A stretch of DNA of 37,740 nucleotides, taken from IMG/VR virus record IMGVR_UViG_3300017782_000068, positions 1-37,740 of that record; one strand, written 5' to 3'. The notes under the pieces are model-generated. The model saw nothing but the letters and a program-made list of their open reading frames with translations. It searched no databases and was not told where the DNA came from. Both the position numbers and the translations under genes were made by a program. The stretch is from a virus. Below, in pieces: positions 14,488 through 22,509 of this stretch (its first letter is position 1; each line of letters opens with the position of its first letter).

Positions 14488-16620
14488 ATGCATGACTTAG
14501 TTCAGCCAATTGATATAGACACTGGGTGGGAAAATCCACCTAAAATAGCGCAATTAAAAGAAGATTACACAGCTACTGAAAGCAGTCATGCGGTTATGGT
14601 GAGTAAAGTTGACGGATGGTTACACAATCTAAACCCTATTAACTCTAACCAAGCCAGTTCTAGCAAACATCAACCTTTTAATGTCATTAAGCCTAGTAAA
14701 AATGATGGTCGTTCTAAATTACAACCAAAGCTTATACGTAAACAAGCTGAGTGGCGCTATACTTCTTTATCAGAGCCTTTTTTAAACACCCCTGACATCT
14801 TTAAGGTATTGCCTGTAACTGCAGAGGATGTGCACTCTTCAAAACAAAATCAATTAGTATTAAATAACCAGTTTAATAACCAACTAAACAAAGTAGCCCT
14901 CATTGATAAGATGGTTAGAACAGGTGTAAACGAAGGAACCGTAATTCTCAAAGTATCATGGGAAAGCATTACTACCAAGGTAATGAAAGAGTATCCCATT
15001 TATGAGCTGGTTCCTGCACGCACTCAAGAAGATGTGCAACTACTACAAGAAGCTTCTCAAACTGACCCTAGCCAACTGCCTGCAGAATTACTTGCGGCAG
15101 TAAAAGAGTCTCAGTCAAGTGGTAAAGGTTATGTGCCAGTGCCAACAGGCCAGATGGAAGAAGTAGAAGAGGAAGTTCAACTAAAGAACCAGCCTGCTGT
15201 GGAAATTTGTGACTATCGTAATGTCAGGGTTGACCCTACATGTAACGGTGACATCGATGCTGCAGAGTTTGTTATATACTCCTACGAAACAAATTATGCC
15301 AATTTAGAAAAGGCAGGTATATACAGCAACTTAGAGCATATTAAAGATGATAAGGTCAATTCTGTCATTGGCTCACCTGACCATGAATCTTCTTGGGCAA
15401 AGGAAGGCTTTAAATTTAGTGATGCTCCGCGTAAAAAGTTTGTTGTAACTGAGTACTGGGGTTATTGGGATATTGACGGTACAGGGGAAACTAAGCCTAT
15501 CGTTGCTGCTTGGGTTGGTGATGTCATAATCCGTCTTGAAGAAAATCCTTATCCAGACCAAGAACTACCTTTTGTAATTATTCAGTATTTGCCAGTTAAA
15601 AATGCTATACATGGGGAGCCTGATGGCGAACTTTTGCTAGATAATCAGAAAGTCATTGGAGCGTTGACCAGAGGCATGATTGACTCTATGGGCAAGTCTG
15701 CTAATGGTCAAACAGGGGTAAGAAAAGGTTCGCTAGACGTCGTAAATAAACGCAGATTTGAGGCAGGAAAGGACTATGAGTTTAACAGTGCAGGTGATGC
15801 GCAACAAAGTATTTACCAGCATCAATTTCCAGAAATACCCATGTCAGCCTATACTCTACTCAACATGCAAAATAACGAAGCTGAGAGCCTGTCAGGGATT
15901 AAATCTTTTTCTAATGAAGGCATATCAGGAGCAGGCTTAGGAGCAACTGCAGCAGCAGCTAACGGTGCTTTAAGCGCCGCTGCAAGAAGAGAAATGGGCA
16001 TATTAAGGAGATATGCAGAAGGGGTTAAAGCAGTAGGTCGTAAAGTAATTGCCATGAATGCTGAATTTCTCTCTGAAGAAGAAGTTGTGCGTATAACTGC
16101 TGAAGAATTTGTGCCTGTAAGACGTGACGATTTAGCAGGTAAATTTGACCTAGAGTTACGTATCTCTACTGCGGAAGCTGATGAACAAAAAGCACAAGAA
16201 CTTTCCTTTATGCTTCAAACTACTGGCCAAGCTTTTGGGCTAGAGTTTACTAAAATTATACTTGCTGAGATTGCTGAGTTACGTAAAATGCCTCAGTTGG
16301 CCAAACAAATAAAAGAATTTTCTCCGCAGCCTGATCAGCACCAGCAATTAATGCAACAGTTGGAATTGCAAGAGAAACAGGCTGAAATTGCTAAAATTAA
16401 GGCAGATACGCAAAAAATACTTGCAGATGCTGCTTTATCGGGGTATAAATCTGATAATATGCAGGCTGACACTGACAAGAAGAATTTAGACTTTGTTGAG
16501 CAGGAAGCTGGTGTAACTCAAGAAAGGGATTTACAGAAACAAAGTGCACAAGCACAAGCTAATATAGATTTGGAAGCCTTTAAAGTTTTAACAACTCCAG
16601 AAACACAAACAGCCCAATGA
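14488..16620 (+). CDS. Portal protein, N4 gp59-like, 710 aa
   Basis: The portal is the dodecameric ring at one head vertex through which DNA enters and leaves. The length (N4 gp59 is about 760 residues), the position upstream of scaffold and capsid, and the protein style support this. There is a helical N-terminal clip region (KLQPKLIRKQAEWRYTSLSE), a central EYWGYWDIDGTGE beta segment, then LLLDNQKVIGALTRGMIDSM and an Ala/Gly-rich helical region (AATAAAANGALSAAARREMG). A Gln/Glu/Lys coiled coil (about residues 615-690) forms the barrel-like end. The start is ATG 14488 with GGAG eight bases upstream. No odd features were seen. Confidence 0.88.
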   Translation: MHDLVQPIDIDTGWENPPKIAQLKEDYTATESSHAVMVSKVDGWLHNLNPINSNQASSSKHQPFNVIKPSKNDGRSKLQPKLIRKQAEWRYTSLSEPFLNTPDIFKVLPVTAEDVHSSKQNQLVLNNQFNNQLNKVALIDKMVRTGVNEGTVILKVSWESITTKVMKEYPIYELVPARTQEDVQLLQEASQTDPSQLPAELLAAVKESQSSGKGYVPVPTGQMEEVEEEVQLKNQPAVEICDYRNVRVDPTCNGDIDAAEFVIYSYETNYANLEKAGIYSNLEHIKDDKVNSVIGSPDHESSWAKEGFKFSDAPRKKFVVTEYWGYWDIDGTGETKPIVAAWVGDVIIRLEENPYPDQELPFVIIQYLPVKNAIHGEPDGELLLDNQKVIGALTRGMIDSMGKSANGQTGVRKGSLDVVNKRRFEAGKDYEFNSAGDAQQSIYQHQFPEIPMSAYTLLNMQNNEAESLSGIKSFSNEGISGAGLGATAAAANGALSAAARREMGILRRYAEGVKAVGRKVIAMNAEFLSEEEVVRITAEEFVPVRRDDLAGKFDLELRISTAEADEQKAQELSFMLQTTGQAFGLEFTKIILAEIAELRKMPQLAKQIKEFSPQPDQHQQLMQQLELQEKQAEIAKIKADTQKILADAALSGYKSDNMQADTDKKNLDFVEQEAGVTQERDLQKQSAQAQANIDLEAFKVLTTPETQTAQ

Positions 16621-16645
16621 TATAATCACGGCAATAGGAAACATA

Positions 16646-16981
16646 ATGATGCAGCATGAAAACGAAGCACAAGAAATTGAAATTAGCATTGAAGAACTTA
16701 AATCAAAAATTGCACTGGCTGATCACTTAGAAGAGCTAGGTAAGAATACCGCGTTTAAAGCATTAATTGATCAAGGTTATTTTGAAAATGAGGCCATAAA
16801 ATTAGTGGCGCTAACTGCACATCCGCTTAACGAAGTGCACCAAAAAAGCCTGCAAAACAAAATGTTGGGTATTTCTTCTTTAAAGATTTACCTCAGTAAT
16901 GTTTATAACGAAGGCCAATCAGCTAAAGCAGCTCTAGCTGAATACGAGCAAGAGCTTGATGTAGCGAATCAGGAGCGCTAA
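16646..16981 (+). CDS. Small helical virion-morphogenesis protein, 111 aa
   Basis: Two consecutive ATG codons (16646 and 16649) are available after AGGA; the first is given. The protein is acidic and almost wholly helical (EISIEELKSKIALADHLEELG; SAKAALAEYEQELDVANQ), with no Cys and no membrane segment. It lies between portal and scaffold, two bases before the scaffold ATG, the position of N4 gp58. It may help portal or head assembly, but no motif proves a role. A TATAAT at 16620-16625 precedes it without a matching -35. Confidence 0.6.
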   Translation: MMQHENEAQEIEISIEELKSKIALADHLEELGKNTAFKALIDQGYFENEAIKLVALTAHPLNEVHQKSLQNKMLGISSLKIYLSNVYNEGQSAKAALAEYEQELDVANQER

Positions 16982-16982
16982 T

Positions 16983-18137
16983 ATGGCCGATCGTTTATTA
17001 GACCTGTCCGATGAAGACTTTTTAAAGTCTTCTGTCGGCGACTTTACTGCTGAGGCTCCTAGTGAGCCAGCAGATGCTAGTGAAACAGAAAAAGATCAAG
17101 CTCCTACAGATGCACAGCCTGAAGAAAAAACTGAGACAGAGTCTTCTGACGATGAGAGTGATGACGTAGATTCGGACGAAACTTCTGGTGCTGATGCTGA
17201 AGACAGTGAAGAGCCTTTAGAAGAGGCAGATGAAGCAGATGAAACAGAAGAAGCAGACGCAGTAGAAGAAACTGAGTCAGAGCCTTCTGACGATGGCACT
17301 GAAGAATCTGAAGAGCTTAACGACGAATCTTTAGAAAGTGCTGGTATGCTTGCCGAAATTATGGCTCCAATCAAAGCTGGCGGCAGAACGATTACTCCGA
17401 GTAATCCTAATGAAGTTCGTCAGCTTATTCAGATGGGCGTGGATTACAGCGATAAAATGCGAGCCATGAAGCCGCACCGAAAAGCATTAAAAATGCTAGA
17501 AAATAATGATTTACTTGATGAAGGTAAATTGAATTATGTAATTGATTTAGTAAAAGGCGATAAAGGAGCTATTGCCAAATTAATGGCGGACAGTAAAATT
17601 GATGCCGATAGTTTAGAAGAGGTAGACCTTAGTCAGTACACTCCTAACGAGCACACTGTTAGTGATAATGTTGTGGCACTGGATGATGTTGTTGATCGTA
17701 TACGTAATACAGAATCATTTTCAACCACAATGGCTGAAGTCACCAATAAATGGGATGAAGCAAGTAAAACTGCGGTAGTAGAAAATCCTGTTTTACTCGA
17801 ACAAATTAATACTCACGTTTCCAATGGCACTTATAATAGTGTAATGAATGAAGTTGAGAAAGCAAGGCTACTAGGCGGACTTACTGGATTGTCTGATTTA
17901 GAAGCGTATAACAAAGTAGGCAGTATGATGCAAGACCGTGGCGACTTCAATGTTCAAGAGACACAAGCCGCTCCGTCTAAAGTATCAACTAAACCGAAAA
18001 GTGTTAGTACTACGGCTACGCAGGCTAAAAAGCGAAGAGTTAGCCCTGCCAAAAAAGCCAGTCCTGTCGCTAGCAACCCAAACACAAAGTCTGTGATTGG
18101 TTTAAGCGATGATGAATTCATGAAAAAATATGGTTAA
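16983..18137 (+). CDS. Capsid scaffolding protein, 384 aa
   Basis: Scaffolds line the procapsid, guide coat assembly and leave before or during DNA packaging. Residues about 20-120 are extremely acidic, made of Glu, Asp, Ser and Ala (SSDDESDDVDSDETS). Residues about 120-330 are helical (GRTITPSNPNEVRQLIQMG onwards). The end is basic (AKKRRVSPAKKASP), then a short acidic/aromatic tail. The acidic-helical-basic layout directly upstream of the capsid gene is classical for podovirus scaffolds. The first residues (LLDLSDEDFLKS) and the last (IGLSDDEFMKKYG) share one motif, perhaps two contact points for coat or portal. The start is ATG 16983, with AGGAG upstream. Confidence 0.82.
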   Translation: MADRLLDLSDEDFLKSSVGDFTAEAPSEPADASETEKDQAPTDAQPEEKTETESSDDESDDVDSDETSGADAEDSEEPLEEADEADETEEADAVEETESEPSDDGTEESEELNDESLESAGMLAEIMAPIKAGGRTITPSNPNEVRQLIQMGVDYSDKMRAMKPHRKALKMLENNDLLDEGKLNYVIDLVKGDKGAIAKLMADSKIDADSLEEVDLSQYTPNEHTVSDNVVALDDVVDRIRNTESFSTTMAEVTNKWDEASKTAVVENPVLLEQINTHVSNGTYNSVMNEVEKARLLGGLTGLSDLEAYNKVGSMMQDRGDFNVQETQAAPSKVSTKPKSVSTTATQAKKRRVSPAKKASPVASNPNTKSVIGLSDDEFMKKYG

Positions 18138-18150
18138 ACGGGAGTAAATT

Positions 18151-19368
18151 ATGCCACTAAATGATAATGGCCAAGTACGTTATAACGACCCTTTAGGGGG
18201 CACACCATCTGATTTTGGTCCACAGGTCCGAACAGATTACTGGCATAAAAAAGCATTAGTTGAAGCAGTGAAAGAGCAGTATTTCACTCAGCTAGCTTCT
18301 ACTAAAAATATGCCTAAACATTACGGCAAGAAAATTAAAGTGTATCACATAATGCCTTTACTTGATGATCGTAATATTAATGACCAAGGTATTGATGCTG
18401 CTGGTGTTGTCAGTGCCAATGGTAATCTATATGGCTCAAGCAAAGACATAGGTACCATCACTGGCAAAATTCCTTCATTGACTGAAACAGGCGGTCGAGT
18501 TAATCGGGTAGGTTTTACTCGTATTTTAATTGAAGGCGAGATTGAAAAACAAGGTTTCTTCATGGATTTTTCTCAAGAAGCTTTGGATCTCGATTCGCAA
18601 GATGATTTATACGAGCATCTTTCACGTGAGCTTATCAATGGTGCTAATGAGATCACCGAAGATATGCTGCAGATAGATTTGCTTAATGCTGCTGGTGTTG
18701 TGCGTTTTGGTGGCGTTGCCTCACAAGACAGTGAAATTATTGGCGAAGGTCCGGACATCTCTGAAATCAGTTATAACGACTTACAGCGTATGTCGATAGA
18801 TTTAGATAACAATCGTACGCCTAAGCAAACTCAGATCATCACTGGTTCGCGTATGGTAGATACCAATACTATCAATTCTGGCCGTATTCTCTACTGTGGC
18901 TCTGAAATGATTCCTACATTTACTCGCATGACTGATTTTCACGGTAATGCTGCTTTTGTCAGTGTTGAGCACTACGCTCATGCTAATGACTACAAAAAAG
19001 GCGCGAATATGATTCACGGTGAAATTGGTAAAGTAGGTGATTTTCGTATTGTTGTGGTTCCTGAAATGATGCATTGGGAAGGGGCTGGTGCAGCAGTAAG
19101 TAGCAACGGTGGCTATAACGCTACTGGTTCTAATTACGATGTCTTTCCTTTGCTTTGTGTTGGTAGCGAATCTTTTACTACTATCGGCTTTAAAACATCG
19201 GGTGAGATGGTTAAGTTTAAGATTATCACCAAAATGCCGGGGACTGCAACTGCAGACCACAATGACCCTTACGGTGAAATTGGTTTTAGTTCTATCAAAT
19301 GGTGGTATGGTTTTATGGCTTTACGTCCTGAGCGTATTGCTGTAGCTAAATCAGTTGCACGTATTTAA
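18151..19368 (+). CDS. Major capsid protein, N4-gp56 family, 405 aa
   Basis: This forms the icosahedral shell with the HK97 fold. The length (N4 gp56 is about 400 residues) and sequence fit the N4-gp56 family. The N-terminus (YWHKKALVEAVKEQYFTQL, KNMPKHYGKKIKVYHIMPLL) is typical of that family. So are the segments VGFTRILIEGEIEKQGFFMD and TEDMLQIDLLNAAGVVRFGG. The end is IAVAKSVARI. The start is ATG 18151 with GGGAG upstream. Codons look well adapted (many GGT, CGT, GCT), as expected for a highly made protein. A clear terminator follows, so transcription downstream is probably reduced. Confidence 0.92.
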   Translation: MPLNDNGQVRYNDPLGGTPSDFGPQVRTDYWHKKALVEAVKEQYFTQLASTKNMPKHYGKKIKVYHIMPLLDDRNINDQGIDAAGVVSANGNLYGSSKDIGTITGKIPSLTETGGRVNRVGFTRILIEGEIEKQGFFMDFSQEALDLDSQDDLYEHLSRELINGANEITEDMLQIDLLNAAGVVRFGGVASQDSEIIGEGPDISEISYNDLQRMSIDLDNNRTPKQTQIITGSRMVDTNTINSGRILYCGSEMIPTFTRMTDFHGNAAFVSVEHYAHANDYKKGANMIHGEIGKVGDFRIVVVPEMMHWEGAGAAVSSNGGYNATGSNYDVFPLLCVGSESFTTIGFKTSGEMVKFKIITKMPGTATADHNDPYGEIGFSSIKWWYGFMALRPERIAVAKSVARI

Positions 19369-19388
19369 TAATTACAGCCTAATATGAC

Positions 19389-19412
19389 AAGCTCTCTTAT
19401 TGAGAGCTTTTT
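19389..19412 (+). terminator. Rho-independent terminator after the capsid gene
   Basis: AAGCTCTC (19389-19396) pairs with GAGAGCTT (19402-19409) around the loop TTATT, and the stem runs into TTTTT (19408-19412). It lies 20 bases after the capsid stop. A smaller hairpin (TAGGT/ACCTA, 19412-19427) follows. It would lower expression of downstream genes relative to the capsid. Confidence 0.85.
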
Positions 19413-19456
19413 AGGTAAAAACACCTAGATAATGAATCCCCTTAAGGATATATATA

Positions 19457-19987
19457 ATGACTGATGAAGTTGAAGTATTTAGTGAATTAGATTCGCTTAA
19501 ACAAATTGCCACTAACATAGGCATAACCTATTCCGGTAATATCGGCGTGGAAACGTTAAAGAAAAAAATTGAAGAAGCCAAAAGTAAGGTTGCAAACGAA
19601 AAAAGTTCTTCAATGATTAGCCAAGTTAATGCCCGGCACGCTGATGTAAGAAGCGAAAGCACTAAATTAGTACGTGTACGAGTAGCTAATATGAACCCCG
19701 CAGATAGAGCACAAAAAGGTGTTTTAATCACAGTTTCTAATGCAGCAGTAGGCACTTTAAAGAAGTTTGTGCCATTTAACGTAGATTTTCATATTCCGCA
19801 GATTATGTACAATGTTATGAAAGCTAAAAAGTTTCGCGTAACCGAAACTGAAAAAACTTCTTCAGGCCGAAAAGTTACTCGAAATATTTTCCAGCATGCT
19901 TATAGCATTGAAAAGTTGACTCAGTTAAGCAGCAAAGCATTGAGTAACTTAGCCGATGACCAAATGAAACGCGGAGCAATTGACTAA
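19457..19987 (+). CDS. N4 gp55-like protein, 176 aa
   Basis: The start is ATG 19457 after AAGGA. Residues about 5-42 (SLKQIATNIGITYSGNIGVE, then LKKKIEEAKSK) look like a HeH/SAP-type helix-extended loop-helix fold found in phage proteins that touch DNA or capsid. The rest is basic and mixed (TKLVRVRVANMNPADRAQKG; FHIPQIMYNVMKAKKFRVTE). The position just after the capsid gene is that of gp55 in N4. Other phages often carry a similar HeH-bearing protein in the head region. I cannot say whether it is in the virion. Confidence 0.65.
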   Translation: MTDEVEVFSELDSLKQIATNIGITYSGNIGVETLKKKIEEAKSKVANEKSSSMISQVNARHADVRSESTKLVRVRVANMNPADRAQKGVLITVSNAAVGTLKKFVPFNVDFHIPQIMYNVMKAKKFRVTETEKTSSGRKVTRNIFQHAYSIEKLTQLSSKALSNLADDQMKRGAID

Positions 19988-20013
19988 ACTTAAATACTGC
20001 ACCAAGTCATCTA

Positions 20014-20039
20014 GGTGAGTCAATGTGCGTTGGCTCACC
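20014..20039 (+). promoter_or_regulatory. Ten-base-pair hairpin in the 19988-20059 gap
   Basis: GGTGAGTCAA (20014-20023) pairs with TTGGCTCACC (20030-20039), with one T-G wobble and a 6-base loop. No U-tract follows, so it is not a standard terminator. It may be an RNA stabiliser or processing site ahead of the neck-fibre genes; the AAGGGA binding site lies ten bases beyond it. Confidence 0.5.
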
Positions 20040-20059
20040 CTACCTACAAGGGATTCATT

Positions 20060-21622
20060 ATGGCCACCCAAATTTCAATCAATCAAATAACTGATACTAC
20101 CGTAGATGGCACAGGAACATTTGATGTCCTTATGCGTTCTATGAAAGCTCATCTTAGTGAAGAGTTTGACGCAGGTCGTATTGTGGGCGATGAATACGCC
20201 AAGGTTTACATGAGCATGCTTAATAGCACCATGTCTCAAGCTATCCAGTTTGAGCTTACTAAAGTTCAGGCAGGGTTTGCTGCAGATATTGCAGAAGAGC
20301 AGGCTAAGCAAGCTGAAGCACAAACTAACATTATTACAGCTACGCAAGATGAGCAGATAAGTCTTGCAGAAGAAGCATTAAAGCAGTCTGTGAACCATAC
20401 TGATATAACTGGGGAACAGAAATTACAAGCAGTACAAAATACAATTTCTACTACTAAACAAGCATTAATTAATACTGCTCAAGAAGCAATTGCTACAGCT
20501 ACTGTTGCAGACCAGATAGCTAGCGTGGGTAACCAGAAAAAAATTGGAGATGCTCAGGTAACGCAGGCAGAGCAAAATGCGATTATAGCCACGAACCAAG
20601 CTGAAGTATCTGGCGGCACTAAAGCTAACTTAATCACGTTATCTACAGAGCAGTTGAGCCAAGCTGAAGCACAAGGCAGCATATTAGACCAGCAATTATT
20701 GTTGGCCACAGCACAGCAGACAGTAGCTACTGCAACTACAGATGAGCAAATAGCCCTAAGGGAAGAAGACCTTAAACAGGCTATCGACAACACAGATATA
20801 GTTGCCCAGCAAAAGCTACAGTCAGTACAAAAAACTACTATAGCGACTAAGCAAGCATTACTTACTACAACTCAGGAAGAAATTGCCAGCGCTACTAAAG
20901 CAAATCAAATTGCCATGGTAGCGGAGCAGGTAGTACAGCAACAAATTCAAGGTGACTTGCTAGATGAACAGAAAACCCAATCTATCAATGCTTCTTCAAT
21001 TAGTGGAATAGAATCTGATATAGCTACGGCTACTAAGGCGGACAGGATTGCCATGGTAGCGGAGCAGGTAGTACAGCAACAAATTCAAGGTGATTTGCTA
21101 GATGAGCAAAAAGCGCAATCTGTTAATGCCACCTCAATTAGTGACGTGCAGTCTAGTATAGCTACTGCTACTCAAGTAGCTCGTACTTCCTTGGCAATAT
21201 CACAGACTAACTTATCGCAGGCTGAAGAGTCAGTGTTGGCTCAACGTATCTTGGTAGAGACGCAGAATGCAGTACAAGCAAGTAAACAAACTGACCTCAT
21301 CACAGACCAATCTGATATTTCTACTGCTACTAAAGCCAACCGTATAGCTATGGTAGCAGAGCAAGTTGTTCAGCAAGCAGTCCAAGGCAACATATTAGAC
21401 GAGCAAGCTATACAAGCTTCCAATGCCTCTGTAGTAAGTGCGAACCAAGTTGATATATCAACGGATACTAAAGCAGATACTATTGCTATGGCAGCAGCAC
21501 AGACTGATGTAGCGGAAGAACAAGTCACCACACAAACTAATCAAACTGCGCAGGTAGTTGCACAAACTCAGAATATAGTTGCAAATACTGCCGTGTTACA
21601 GGAAAGAGGGGGATTTAGATAA
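20060..21622 (+). CDS. Long repetitive neck-fibre-like protein, N4 gp54 type, 520 aa
   Basis: The ATG at 20060 with AAGGGA is chosen over a TTG at 20015 that overlaps the hairpin. Residues 1-75 form a domain (ITDTTVDGTGTFDVLMRSMK, then DEYAKVYMSMLNS) shared with the next gene. The rest is a Gln/Ala/Thr-rich coiled coil. An approximately 60-residue unit occurs at 97 and again at 228 (DEQI-L-EE-LKQ). A 46-residue unit is tandem at 284 and 330 and partly repeated at 429 (IAMVAEQVVQQ). There is no Cys or Trp and almost no aromatics after residue 75. By order it matches N4 gp54, a neck protein. It is likely a long thin trimeric rod; its actual length and location are inference. Confidence 0.65.
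   Translation: MATQISINQITDTTVDGTGTFDVLMRSMKAHLSEEFDAGRIVGDEYAKVYMSMLNSTMSQAIQFELTKVQAGFAADIAEEQAKQAEAQTNIITATQDEQISLAEEALKQSVNHTDITGEQKLQAVQNTISTTKQALINTAQEAIATATVADQIASVGNQKKIGDAQVTQAEQNAIIATNQAEVSGGTKANLITLSTEQLSQAEAQGSILDQQLLLATAQQTVATATTDEQIALREEDLKQAIDNTDIVAQQKLQSVQKTTIATKQALLTTTQEEIASATKANQIAMVAEQVVQQQIQGDLLDEQKTQSINASSISGIESDIATATKADRIAMVAEQVVQQQIQGDLLDEQKAQSVNATSISDVQSSIATATQVARTSLAISQTNLSQAEESVLAQRILVETQNAVQASKQTDLITDQSDISTATKANRIAMVAEQVVQQAVQGNILDEQAIQASNASVVSANQVDISTDTKADTIAMAAAQTDVAEEQVTTQTNQTAQVVAQTQNIVANTAVLQERGGFR
20909..21093 (+). repeat. Tandem coding repeat, 138-base unit
   Basis: Bases 20909-20955 (47 bases) are identical to 21047-21093, offset by 138 bases (46 codons), inside the neck-fibre gene. 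The rest of the unit is diverged but similar. A third, weaker copy starts near 21344. The exact DNA identity suggests a recent duplication or recombination. Confidence 0.8.
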
Positions 21623-22500
21623 TGTCTTTAAGCGTAAGAGAACTCACTACAGGGGAAGTAGAAGGTTCTGGTATATTTGATGAATTGATGCGTACAGTCA
21701 AGTCGCATATTGATGAGCAGTTAAGCACAGGGAACATAACTCAACAAAACTACGCTACGGTTTATTTAGGTAGCTTAGAGCGAGTATTGCAGGTGTCTAG
21801 CGATTATTTATTAAAACTTGAGCAAGTTAATCAACAAGTACTTTTGCAGCAAGAACAAGTCCTACAAGCTAAAAAACAAAATGAGTTGCTTGAGCTGCAA
21901 AAGATTCAGGCAACCACAAATAATGCAATTGCCCAATATAACCTAGATAATCTATTACCAGAGCAACTAGCATTGGCTGTAGAACAGCGAGAATTGGTTA
22001 CTCAACAAAAAGCTCAGTCTGTTGCTCAAGCTAATTTAATTGTAGAGCAAAAAGCTCAAGTAACAGCACAGAAGAATCTAACTACCAAGCAAGAATCTTT
22101 GGTTGATGCTCAGATACTTGACGCAGAAGATAAAGTTAGGAGTACGCCAACAACTGGCTTAAATTTGGCTAATTACGATAAGACTGTTGCCGAGAAGAAT
22201 TTAATCGCCGCCAGAAAGCAAACTGAAGACGCTCAGACTGTAGGTACGTTAACAGATAATAACGGCATACTTACCAATACTGTAGGCGGTGTGTTAGGCA
22301 AGCAAATGGAACTTCTTTACACGCAGAAAGAAGGTTTCTTGCGAGACGCAGAGCAAAAAGCAGCCAAGATACAAAGTGATGCCTTTAGCGTTGCTCACTC
22401 AATTGAGCCTGCTGGCCATGCACCTACAAGCTATGGCTTTGGTCCTGTCGCATCTTCCAGCGTAATGGCCAAACTTAATGCTGGTATAAACGTAACGTAG
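21622..22500 (+). CDS. Second neck-fibre-like protein, gp54 paralogue, 292 aa
   Basis: The ATG overlaps the previous stop (TAATG). Residues 1-70 (LTTGEVEGSGIFDELMRTVK, then QNYATVYLGSLERV) are a paralogue of the start of the preceding protein. A coiled coil of Gln, Leu and Ala follows, and then a distinct C-terminal part (residues about 225-292: NGILTNTVGGVLGKQMELLY, ... HAPTSYGFGPVASS). This one is of the usual gp54 size, so it is probably the true gp54 equivalent, and the longer upstream gene an expanded duplicate. Both would attach by the shared N-terminal domain. Confidence 0.65.
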   Translation: MSLSVRELTTGEVEGSGIFDELMRTVKSHIDEQLSTGNITQQNYATVYLGSLERVLQVSSDYLLKLEQVNQQVLLQQEQVLQAKKQNELLELQKIQATTNNAIAQYNLDNLLPEQLALAVEQRELVTQQKAQSVAQANLIVEQKAQVTAQKNLTTKQESLVDAQILDAEDKVRSTPTTGLNLANYDKTVAEKNLIAARKQTEDAQTVGTLTDNNGILTNTVGGVLGKQMELLYTQKEGFLRDAEQKAAKIQSDAFSVAHSIEPAGHAPTSYGFGPVASSSVMAKLNAGINVT

Positions 22501-22509
22501 GGTGCTGAT

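Noticed and set aside
16620-16625. TATAAT between portal and the next gene as a promoter
   Set aside because: No -35-like hexamer lies at 16-19 bases upstream, and the surrounding operon is continuous.
20909-21470. Repeated DNA units resembling a direct-repeat array
   Set aside because: The repeats are in frame, 138 bases long and diverged outside a 47-base core. They encode coiled-coil protein; there are no short repeats with unique spacers, so not CRISPR.
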